DNA from: Rhodoplanes roseus | GTDB lineage: Bacteria; Pseudomonadota; Alphaproteobacteria; Rhizobiales; Xanthobacteraceae | Length of the DNA stretch: 37,766 bases | Assembly: GCF_003258865.1 (NCBI RefSeq) | Contig: NZ_NPEX01000029.1 | Coordinates: forward strand, 1-37,766 | Reading direction: 5' to 3' | In this document: positions 24,937-36,656 of the stretch, one piece after another | Position numbering within the stretch: position 1 is the stretch's first letter | How the letters are laid out: each line of letters begins with the position of its first letter | Made by a program: the position numbers and the translations under genes | The notes under the pieces: generated by a model | Seen by the model: the letters and a program-made list of their open reading frames with translations, nothing else | Database searches by the model: none | Told to the model about the DNA's origin: nothing

Positions 24937-24959
24937 CCCTCTCCCCTCGCGGGAGAGGG
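24937..24959. repeat. CCCTCTCCC palindrome between convergent genes
   Basis: CCCTCTCCC and GGGAGAGGG pair over 9 bp around CTCGC in the 80-bp gap between the convergent decarboxylase and TPR genes. It is similar to the palindrome at 15-37. It can serve as a shared terminator hairpin; the form is also that of a short interspersed repeat common in high-GC alphaproteobacteria. Confidence 0.6.
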
Positions 24960-24990
24960 AAGGAAGGCCGCGACCTCTCGCATCACCTGA

Positions 24991-25878
24991 TCACTTCGAG
25001 CGCAGGCGCTGCAGGCTGATGCGGGTCGCCGCATCGGCCGGATCGTAGGTGATGGCGCGCTCGTAGTCCTCGATGGCGAGATCGACCCGGCCGCGCCGCT
25101 CGTTGGAATAGGCGCGCCAGACGATCGCGTTGAACGCGTTCTGGTCGATCTCCAGGGCGCGGTCGAAATCCATCACCGCCGCGTCCCACTCTTCCAGAAC
25201 CATGGCGGCGTAGCCGCGCCCGACATAGGCGAAGAAGCGGTCGGTGGACGAGCGCAGCGCCGAGCGGAGCGCCCGATTGTAGTCGACCTTGGCATCGGCG
25301 TAGCGCTCGAGATTGATCTTCGCCTCGGCGCGCGCCAGCAGTGCACGAGCGTCCTGCGAGTCGAGCCGGATCGCGTCGTTGTAGCTGCCGATGGCACGCT
25401 CGTGCTGGCCCATCGCTGCGTAGACGCGGCCGAGCGCGTACGGATAGGCGGTCTTGCGCGGCTCCAGCCGCGCACCCGCCATGAAGTCGGCGATCGCGTC
25501 GGCGTAGCGCTGGCGGCGGAGATAGTAGTAGCCGCGGTCCAGATAGACGGCCGGGTCGGACGGCGACAGCCCGAGAAGCGCGTTGAAGTCCGCCTCGGCA
25601 TGGGGGAAGTCCGCGACCTTCTCGTACAGCGCGGCGCGGGTGCGCAGGACGGAGCGGCGGTCGGCGCCCTCCGGCAGCGACGCCTTGATCGCCTCCTCGT
25701 CGACCGACAGGCCGCGATCGAGCTGCTTCTGGGTCTCACGCTGCGCATTGCTGTTGAGCTGGCGCGTGAGCTTGTCCGAGAACGACTCGGAGCGCACCGG
25801 CTGCGCCAGCACGGCGAGGCCGAGCAGACCGAGCAGGATGGCGATGTCGATGCGACGGATGCGAGGGACCGTGATCAT
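24991..25878 (-). CDS. Exported tetratricopeptide-repeat protein
   Basis: A 295-residue protein with an N-terminal signal peptide (IDIAILLGLLGLAVLAQPVRS, cleavage near residue 30) followed by five or six tandem TPR units (about 85-285) with the usual pattern of A, G, Y, A and P positions (YLDRGYYYLRRQRYADAIAD; ALGRVYAAMGQHERAIGSYN; RALEIDQNAFNAIVWRAYSN). It is probably a periplasmic protein-protein interaction scaffold. The ATG at 25878 has GGAG nine bases upstream; a GTG five codons earlier overlaps that site. No partner gene is apparent. Confidence 0.85.
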   Translation of the reverse strand: MITVPRIRRIDIAILLGLLGLAVLAQPVRSESFSDKLTRQLNSNAQRETQKQLDRGLSVDEEAIKASLPEGADRRSVLRTRAALYEKVADFPHAEADFNALLGLSPSDPAVYLDRGYYYLRRQRYADAIADFMAGARLEPRKTAYPYALGRVYAAMGQHERAIGSYNDAIRLDSQDARALLARAEAKINLERYADAKVDYNRALRSALRSSTDRFFAYVGRGYAAMVLEEWDAAVMDFDRALEIDQNAFNAIVWRAYSNERRGRVDLAIEDYERAITYDPADAATRISLQRLRSK

Positions 25879-26019
25879 TCCGAGGAACTCCACACCCCCG
25901 CAGCGTACGCCCGGGCGGTTACGGAAGCCCTCGCCGGACCCTGCAAAACTCCTTCTGATTTGATCGGTTTCCGCGTCTCGCCGGGCAACGTCCCGTCAAC
26001 CAATCGGGCTGTCGCGCCG

Positions 26020-27186
26020 TCACGCGAGCGGCAGCCCGGAATAGTTCTCGGCCAGTGCGGTCGCGGCCGCGGTGGAGCCGGCCAGATAGGTGATGTCGGC
26101 GAGCTGCCGGCGGCGGTCGAACGCCGTCTCGTCGGGAAACCGATGCAGGAGCTGCGTCATGAACCAGGAGAAGCGCTGCGCCTTCCAGACCCGGTCCAGG
26201 CAGGTCCGCGAATACGCATCGAGCCCGTCCGAGCGGCCCTGCCGATAATGCGCGACGAGCGCACGCGAGAGATACACGACATCGGCGAAGGCGAGGTTCA
26301 TGCCCTTGGCGCCGGTGGGCGGCTGGATGTGCGCGGAATCGCCGGCCAGGAACAGCCTGCCGTGCTGCATCGGCTCGACCACGACGCTGCGCATCGGCGT
26401 CACGCCCTTCTGCAGCACCCGACCGCGCGCGAGCGCGCAGGATCCGCCGAGACGCGTCTCCAGCTCGTCGAAGATCCGGGCGTCCGACCAGCGCTCCACG
26501 TCCTCGTCGGGCGCGCACTGGAGGTAGAGCCGCGACACGGTCGGGGCCCGCATGGAGAACAGCGCGAAGCCGCGCTCGTGATAGGCGTAGATCAGCTCGT
26601 CCGACGGCGGCGGGGATTCGGAGAGGATGCCGAGCCAGCCGAACGGATAGCCGCGCTCGTAGACAGTGAGCACGCCGTCCGGGATCGCCGGCCGCGCGAT
26701 GCCGTGGAAGCCGTCGCAGCCGGCGACGATGTCGCAATCGAGCGTCGTCTCCGCCCCGCCGTGCCGAAACCGGATCGCCGGCGCGTCACGCGTGATGCCG
26801 TCGACCGCGGTCGCCTCGGCCTCGAACAGGACCTCGCCGCCCCGCTCGATCAGCAGGGCGATCAGATCCTTCACCACCTCTTTCTGGTCGTAGATCGTGA
26901 CGGTACGGCCGACCAGCGCGCGGAAGTCGATGGCGTGGAGGCGTCCGAGGCAGCTCAGCCGGATGCCGTCGTGGACCATGCCCTCGCGCTGGAGCCGGTC
27001 GCCCGCCCCGATCTCGACGAGCAGGTCCCGGGCCCACTGCTCCAGGAGCCCGGCCCGGACCCGCTGCTCGACATAGGCGCGGCTGCGGGACTCGAGGACC
27101 ACGGCGTCGATCCCCTCGCGCCGGAGCAGCAGGGCGAGCATCAGGCCGGCCGGCCCGGCTCCGATGATGCCGACTTGCGTACGCAT
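26020..27186 (-). CDS. pobA: 4-Hydroxybenzoate 3-monooxygenase
   Basis: A 388-residue FAD enzyme hydroxylating 4-hydroxybenzoate to protocatechuate with NADPH. It is collinear with Pseudomonas PobA: GIIGAGPAG (FAD ADP-moiety) at the N-terminus, RVRAGLLEQ (the mobile-arginine region), AGCDGFHGIARPAIP, YPFGWLGIL, LIYAYHERGFAL (substrate tyrosine), FLAGDSAHIQPPTGAKGMNL (FAD ribityl and active-site proline), and FSWFMTQLLHRFPD near the end. Length is within two or three residues of the 394 typical form. The ATG has GGGAGG five bases upstream. No pobR, pca or ubiquinone gene is adjacent, so the protocatechuate branch must be encoded elsewhere. Confidence 0.95.
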   Translation of the reverse strand: MRTQVGIIGAGPAGLMLALLLRREGIDAVVLESRSRAYVEQRVRAGLLEQWARDLLVEIGAGDRLQREGMVHDGIRLSCLGRLHAIDFRALVGRTVTIYDQKEVVKDLIALLIERGGEVLFEAEATAVDGITRDAPAIRFRHGGAETTLDCDIVAGCDGFHGIARPAIPDGVLTVYERGYPFGWLGILSESPPPSDELIYAYHERGFALFSMRAPTVSRLYLQCAPDEDVERWSDARIFDELETRLGGSCALARGRVLQKGVTPMRSVVVEPMQHGRLFLAGDSAHIQPPTGAKGMNLAFADVVYLSRALVAHYRQGRSDGLDAYSRTCLDRVWKAQRFSWFMTQLLHRFPDETAFDRRRQLADITYLAGSTAAATALAENYSGLPLA

Positions 27187-27305
27187 CCTGTCCTCCCGGA
27201 GATTTCTTGTTTGTCTGCAACCCCCTGTAGGGTGCGGACGGCCTCCGCGAGAAGACCGGGGCCCGGGAAATGCTGGAACATTCTGCGGCGCAGCACGGCC
27301 CGCCG

Positions 27306-27329
27306 GTGCCGGTGCGGCCGGCCCGGCAC
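27306..27329. other. Hairpin in the pobA-rhlE intergenic region
   Basis: GTGCCGG and CCGGCAC pair over 7 bp around a GC-rich 10-base loop in the middle of the 396-bp divergent gap (27187-27582). A shorter ACCC/GGGT dyad lies near 27220-27234 close to pobA. No gene is convincing in this gap; the reading frames crossing it have arginine-rich compositions typical of GC-rich noncoding DNA. Confidence 0.25.
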
Positions 27330-27450
27330 GGCCGCGACCCGCCCTTTCGGCGCGGCGCCGGGGCTCTCGAAACGCCCGGCCGAACCGCGACTGTGACGAA
27401 GAAACGACAGGAATATACGGCGTTTACTTAACTTATCGCAGCGCGAAGCA

Positions 27451-27478
27451 TTGACTTTGCAACCCGTCCCCCTATGTT
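27451..27478 (+). promoter_or_regulatory. Promoter candidate for the RNA helicase gene
   Basis: TTGACT (27451-27456) and TATGTT (27473-27478) are 16 bases apart in a relatively AT-rich patch. The predicted start near 27485 would leave a leader of about 100 bases before the ATG at 27583. Long leaders are common for helicases of the cold-responsive type. Confidence 0.45.
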
Positions 27479-27582
27479 GACGCCAGTCGGTTCGCCGTAT
27501 GTTCGACCGCCCATCCCGCATATCCGTCGTCGACGTGACACCGGCACGGCTGGGAGTTCCGGGCGTTTATCTTTGAGGGTCC

Positions 27583-29166
<1,584 letters not shown>

Positions 29167-29280
29167 GATACACGCGGACCGGATCGTCCCGTCCGTACGT
29201 ATTCAGGACTAGTAATACCGCCCAGGGACTCGTTCCTTCGAACTATGGATTTTGGCCCGTTTTGCGGGACTTCCGTCAAT

Positions 29281-29297
29281 CCCTCCGATCCGGAGGG
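29281..29297. other. Small hairpin upstream of the GGDEF gene
   Basis: CCCTCCG-ATC-CGGAGGG forms a perfect 7-bp stem in the 249-bp gap (29167-29415) between the helicase and the diguanylate cyclase. It could end helicase transcription or act in the GGDEF leader. There is no T-run. Apart from it and the short GTATT-N10-AATAC dyad near 29200-29219, nothing recognisable lies in this gap. Confidence 0.3.
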
Positions 29298-29415
29298 GTT
29301 GTTCGAAGCAGTCCGTTTACGTCAAATTTAGCCGCCCAGCCTAGCCTGGAGTCGGACGGGTTCGAGGCAAGAATGCCGGCTGACCGTCGTTCTCCTTTGC
29401 GACTGGAGTGCGCGG

Positions 29416-30483
<1,068 letters not shown>

Positions 30484-30495
30484 GCGGACGCGGAC

Positions 30496-30867
30496 CTACG
30501 CGTCGACCTCGGCCGGAACGATCTGGACGGACTCGCCGCAGCCGCAGGCCGAGACCTGGTTCGGGTTGGTGAACACGAAACCGGCCGAGAGCTTCTCCGT
30601 CTTGAAGTCCATCTCGGTGCCCAGCAGGAACAGCACCGCCTTGGGATCGACCAGGATGCGGACGCCCTTGTCCTCGACCACCTCGTCGCTCGGCGCCACC
30701 GCGGCGGCATATTCCATCGTGTAGGACATGCCGGCGCAGCCGCCGTTCTTGACGCCGATGCGCACGCCGGCGATCGGCTGGTCGGCCTTCGCCATGATCT
30801 GCTTGATCCGGCCGGCAGCCGCGTCGGTCAGACGGATCACCTGCGGCCTCGGACGCGCATTCGCCAT
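30496..30867 (-). CDS. sufA: A-type iron-sulfur carrier, SufA/HesB family
   Basis: A 123-residue A-type carrier that receives Fe-S clusters from the SufBCD scaffold and passes them to apo-proteins. The three conserved cysteines are present: Cys44 (GGCAGMSY) and Cys108/Cys110 (SACGCGES). Last gene of the SUF operon, 52 bases after the SufT-like gene. Confidence 0.9.
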   Translation of the reverse strand: MANARPRPQVIRLTDAAAGRIKQIMAKADQPIAGVRIGVKNGGCAGMSYTMEYAAAVAPSDEVVEDKGVRILVDPKAVLFLLGTEMDFKTEKLSAGFVFTNPNQVSACGCGESVQIVPAEVDA

Positions 30868-30919
30868 GTCTCACCTCCGTGCGGCCCGCACTGCGCCGGA
30901 TCGGCGCGGTGCGAGGCAC

Positions 30920-31312
30920 CTACCACATGTTCAGGACGACCCGGGCCTCGTCGGACATCCGGCTCGGGTCCCACGGCGGCTCCCACACGATCTCGACGTC
31001 GACCGGGCCGACGCCCGAGACGCTCGCGACCGCGTTCTCCACCATGGTGGGCAGCTCCTGGGCCGACGGACAGTTCGGCGTCGTCAGGGTCATGTCGACC
31101 GCCACCGAGCGGTCGTCCTTGATGTCGATCCGGTAGATCAGGCCGAGCTCGTAGATATCGGCCGGAATCTCCGGGTCGTAGACGGTCTTCAGCGCCGCGA
31201 TGATCTCGTCGGTGAGCCGGCGGATCTCGTCGGGGGGCAGCGCCGAGCCGCCCGCCACGGCCGCGTTGGCTGGCGTCGTGACCGGTTCGGCGGGCTTGGT
31301 CTGGTCGTTCAT
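30920..31312 (-). CDS. sufT: SUF-associated MIP18/DUF59 protein, SufT-like
   Basis: A 130-residue protein with an alanine/proline-rich N-terminus (about 1-30) and a DUF59 domain: IAALKTVYDPEIPADIYELG, LTTPNCPSAQELP with the reactive cysteine, and VEIVWEPPWDPSRMSDEAR. SufT-type proteins assist Fe-S maturation of client enzymes and are normally encoded with sufS and sufA. The start is fixed by the ATGA overlap with the sufS stop. Confidence 0.88.
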   Translation of the reverse strand: MNDQTKPAEPVTTPANAAVAGGSALPPDEIRRLTDEIIAALKTVYDPEIPADIYELGLIYRIDIKDDRSVAVDMTLTTPNCPSAQELPTMVENAVASVSGVGPVDVEIVWEPPWDPSRMSDEARVVLNMW

Positions 31313-32553
31313 GCGAACATGTCCTGGGCCTTGATCAGGGCTTCGGCGAGACGGTCGACTTCTTCGAGCGTGTTGTAAAGCCCGAACGAGGCCCGGCACG
31401 TGGCGGTGACGCCGAAGCGGGCGAGCAGCGGCATCACGCAATGGGTGCCGGCCCGCACCGCGATACCCGAGCGGTCGATGATGGTGGCGATGTCGTGGGG
31501 ATGGGCGTTCTTCATCTCGAACGAGACGATGGCGCCCTTCTCCCGCGCCGTGCCGATGATTCGCAGCGAGTTGATCTCGCGCAGCCGGTCCTGGGCGTAG
31601 GCGAGCAGCTTCTCCTCGTGGGCCCGGATGCGGTCGCGTCCGATCGAGTCGACGTAGTCGATGGCGGCCCCGAACCCGATCGCCTGGACGATCGCCGGCG
31701 TCCCCGCCTCGAAGCGGTGCGGCGGGTCGCCGTAGGTGACGCGGTCCTCGAACACCTCGCGGATCATCTCGCCGCCGCCGAGGAACGGCGGCATCTTCTC
31801 GAGAATGTCGTAGCGGGCATAGAGCGCGCCGATGCCGCTCGGCCCGTACAGCTTGTGGCCCGTCATCACGTAGAAGTCGCAGCCGATGTCCTGGACGTCG
31901 ACATCGAGATGCACGAGCCCCTGCGCGCCGTCCACCAGCACCGGAATGCCCCGGGCGTGGGCGATGCGGACGACCTCCTTGACCGGGACCGTGGTGCCCA
32001 GGCCGTTCGACATCTGGGTGATGGCGACGATCTTGGTGCGGTCGGTGAGGAGCTTCTCGAACTCCTCGATCAGGAAGTTGCCCTCGTCGTCGACCGGCGC
32101 CCATTTGATGACCGCGCCCTGCCGCTCGCGCAGGAAGTTCCAGGGCACGATGTTGGAGTGGTGCTCCAGGATCGAGAGCACGATCTCGTCGCCGGGCTCG
32201 ATCCGCTCGCCCCCGAAGGTCTGCGCCACCAGATTGACGGCCTCGGTGGCGTTGCGGGTGAAGACGATCTCCTCGGGCCGCGCCGCGTTGATGAACGCCC
32301 GCACCTTTTCGCGCGCGCCCTCGTAGGCTTCGGTCGCGGCGTTGGCGAGGTAGTGCAGCCCGCGGTGAACGTTGGCGTACTCGCTGGTGTACGCCTGGGT
32401 GAGCCGGTCGAGCACCGCGGTCGGCTTCTGGGCCGAGGCGGCGTTGTCGAGGTAGACGAGCGGCTTGCCGTACACTTGCATGGACAGCGCCGGGAAATCC
32501 TCCCGGATGCGTGCGACGTCGTAGCTACCGTTCTGTACCGCAGGATGTGTCAT
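31309..32553 (-). CDS. sufS: Group II cysteine desulfurase SufS
   Basis: A 414-residue PLP enzyme that takes sulfur from cysteine for cluster assembly. The PLP lysine is Lys234 (TGHKLYGPSG), the catalytic cysteine Cys372 in RAGTHCVMPL, and the N-terminal YLDNAASAQKP and EHHSNIVPW blocks are typical of SufS rather than IscS. It lies 43 bases downstream of sufD. No sufE gene is visible in the window, although SufS enzymes usually need SufE or SufU to accept the sulfur. Confidence 0.95.
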   Translation of the reverse strand: MTHPAVQNGSYDVARIREDFPALSMQVYGKPLVYLDNAASAQKPTAVLDRLTQAYTSEYANVHRGLHYLANAATEAYEGAREKVRAFINAARPEEIVFTRNATEAVNLVAQTFGGERIEPGDEIVLSILEHHSNIVPWNFLRERQGAVIKWAPVDDEGNFLIEEFEKLLTDRTKIVAITQMSNGLGTTVPVKEVVRIAHARGIPVLVDGAQGLVHLDVDVQDIGCDFYVMTGHKLYGPSGIGALYARYDILEKMPPFLGGGEMIREVFEDRVTYGDPPHRFEAGTPAIVQAIGFGAAIDYVDSIGRDRIRAHEEKLLAYAQDRLREINSLRIIGTAREKGAIVSFEMKNAHPHDIATIIDRSGIAVRAGTHCVMPLLARFGVTATCRASFGLYNTLEEVDRLAEALIKAQDMFA

Positions 32554-32596
32554 GTCGTGTGCACGCGCGGGCTCGCTGCGAGCACCGCGCCTCGTG

Positions 32597-33928
32597 CTAC
32601 TCCCGTGCCTCGAGCCACCGCGTCGCCGCGGACGTCAGGGCATCGCGGATGCCCTCGTTCGTGACCGTGTCGATCGCCTCGCCGACGAAGGACTGGATCA
32701 ACAGCGTCTCGGCGTCCTTCTTCGGGATGCCGCGCGCCATCAGATAGAACCGCAGATCCTCGTCGAGCGCGCCGGCGGTCGCGCCGTGGCCGCAAACGAC
32801 GTCGTCGGCGAAGATCTCGAGCTCCGGCTTGTGATCGGCCTCGGCGTTCTCCGAGAGGAGCAGCGCATGCGAGGCCATCTTGCCGTCGGTCTTCTGCGCG
32901 TCTGGGCGCACGATGGTCTTGCCCTGGAACACGCTGCGGCTCTCGCCGTCGAGCACGCCCTTGAAGATCTCGCGGCTGACGCAGCCGCCGATGGCGTGGT
33001 CGACCACCAGCGTCGCATCGGCGTGCTGGCGGCCCCTGAGCATCGTCGCGCCGTGCAGCCCGACCACCGTGCCGGTGCCGTCGCAGCGGGCGAAGATCTG
33101 GTTGCGCACCGCGGCGCCGCCGAGCGTGCAGGTGAGATCGCGAAGCTGCACGTGACGCCCGAGCGCCGCCGTCAGGGTCGCGACGTGGAGCGCCGCGGCG
33201 CCTTCCAGCCCGATCTTGACGTGGTCGACCTCGGCGCCGTCGCCGGCGACGATCTCCAGCGCGGTGTTGACCTGGTAGTCGAGGCCGTCCGGCCCCTCGT
33301 GGCTCTCCACCAGCGTCACGGCCGCGCCCGCGCCGACCGTCATCAGCGAGCGGGTGAACACGGTCGCGGGCACCGGGCCCGTGAAGCAGAACACCAGATG
33401 GATCGGCCGCGCGATCTTCACGCCGGGCGCCACGCGGATCACCGCGCCGTCGCCCATGAAGGCGGTGTTGAGCGCGAAGGCCACGTCCTTCTCGGCCGGG
33501 CTCTGGGCGCCGAGGCGGCCCATCACCTCGCTGTCGCCCCGCGTCAGCGCCTCGGACAGCGAGCCGATCGTCAGCCCGGGCTCGAGCCCGGCGAGATCGG
33601 AAATCTCCTTCACGAGCACGCCGTCGGCGATCACCACCCGGCGCACGTCGACGCCGGCCAGCACCGCGCCGGCCGTGCGGGCGCGGGCCGTGCCGATCTG
33701 ACCCGGCGGCTGCGCCAGCGGCTTCGCGTCGCGCATCAGCGCGCGCAGGTCCGTGTACTTCCACTCCTCGACGCGCCGGCTCGGCAGGCCGGCGGCCTCG
33801 AACCTCTTGTAGGCGGCCTCGCGGCGCGCCGAGAGCGGCGCCGGCCCGGGCAGCCGGTCCTTCACGTCGGCCCAGGCCACGGCGATCGCCTGCTCCGCGT
33901 CGGTCTTGGCAATGGTCGGTCGGGTCAT
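32597..33928 (-). CDS. sufD: Fe-S cluster scaffold subunit SufD
   Basis: A 443-residue SufB/SufD-type beta-helix protein. It has the N-terminal SufD helical region (ARREAAYKRFEAAGLPSRRVEEWKYTD, here quoted in two parts: residues about 34-60) and the C-terminal block with HGATAGALDEDLRFYLMARG and ESLLIQSF-like residues. SufD forms the SufBC2D complex with SufB and SufC. It follows the small coiled-coil gene by 29 bases. Confidence 0.92.
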   Translation of the reverse strand: MTRPTIAKTDAEQAIAVAWADVKDRLPGPAPLSARREAAYKRFEAAGLPSRRVEEWKYTDLRALMRDAKPLAQPPGQIGTARARTAGAVLAGVDVRRVVIADGVLVKEISDLAGLEPGLTIGSLSEALTRGDSEVMGRLGAQSPAEKDVAFALNTAFMGDGAVIRVAPGVKIARPIHLVFCFTGPVPATVFTRSLMTVGAGAAVTLVESHEGPDGLDYQVNTALEIVAGDGAEVDHVKIGLEGAAALHVATLTAALGRHVQLRDLTCTLGGAAVRNQIFARCDGTGTVVGLHGATMLRGRQHADATLVVDHAIGGCVSREIFKGVLDGESRSVFQGKTIVRPDAQKTDGKMASHALLLSENAEADHKPELEIFADDVVCGHGATAGALDEDLRFYLMARGIPKKDAETLLIQSFVGEAIDTVTNEGIRDALTSAATRWLEARE

Positions 33929-33957
33929 GGTCTCGTCATCCGGAATGCGGTCGGGGC

Positions 33958-34161
33958 TCAGGCTTCGATCAGACCGAGGCGGCGCTCCACGCGGTCGAGG
34001 CGCGCGTCGATACGGTCGATCCGCACCGACATGTTGGCGACCTGCACCTCGAGATTACCCACCCGTTGCGTCAGCTCCATCATGCGATCCGACACCGTGT
34101 CGAGCTGAGCCCGGATCGCGCGGAGATGCTGCAGCACGAGGTTGTCCATCTCCTCGGTCAT
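33958..34161 (-). CDS. Small coiled-coil protein inside the SUF operon
   Basis: A 67-residue, highly charged protein with continuous heptad-like spacing of L, V, I and M (LVLQHLRAIRAQLDTV; VGNLEVQVANMSVRIDRIDA; LDRVERRLGLIEA). It has no signal peptide, membrane segment or cysteine. The arrangement recalls small SlyX-like or rhizobial short coiled-coil proteins, which are of unknown function. It starts 12 bases after the sufC stop and ends 29 bases before sufD, on the same strand, so it is co-transcribed with suf genes. The ATG at 34161 has only a weak ribosome site; translation is probably coupled to sufC. Confidence 0.75.
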   Translation of the reverse strand: MTEEMDNLVLQHLRAIRAQLDTVSDRMMELTQRVGNLEVQVANMSVRIDRIDARLDRVERRLGLIEA

Positions 34162-34173
34162 CGCGTCACGGCG

Positions 34174-34932
<759 letters not shown>

Positions 34933-35041
34933 GTGTCCGTTCCTCAAATTCTATCTCTGGCGCCTTGCAATCGGCCGTCAGGCCGGCACCCGAAGCCGCC
35001 GAGGCCTGACGATGCGCGGTTGCGCGGCTGACTCGCGGGGT

Positions 35042-35058
35042 CCGGCGCCACGCGCCGG
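35042..35058. other. Hairpin just after sufB
   Basis: CCGGCGC-CAC-GCGCCGG is a perfect 7-bp stem with a 3-base loop, seven bases past the sufB stop in the sufB-sufC gap. It could partly terminate transcription or protect the sufB mRNA end, giving unequal sufB and sufC levels. No T-run follows on the minus strand. Confidence 0.45.
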
Positions 35059-35065
35059 CCAGCGA

Positions 35066-36547
<1,482 letters not shown>

Positions 36548-36628
36548 GTCATTCCCTCCACTGCGGCTTCAAGGACCGCGGGTTGGACGTTGGCCTATGG
36601 TGTTCGTCCGGCGGAAGATCACCTTCGG

Positions 36629-36656
36629 AAAAAATCGGGTCACGCGGCAATACCGC
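36629..36656 (-). terminator. Weak hairpin plus T6, possible attenuator
   Basis: On the minus strand a short stem GCGG/CCGC (36656-36644) over the desulfurase stop codon is followed by a run of six T (36634-36629). This resembles a weak intrinsic terminator between the desulfurase and sufB. The stem is only 4 bp, so the call is tentative. Confidence 0.2.

Noticed and set aside
27141-27521. 126-codon minus-strand frame upstream of pobA
   Set aside because: Overlaps the pobA start out of frame, is arginine-rich without motifs and lacks a convincing ribosome site.
29256-29268. CCCG-TTTTG-CGGG hairpin after the helicase gene
   Set aside because: The stem is only 4 bp and has no following T-run; too weak to call a terminator.
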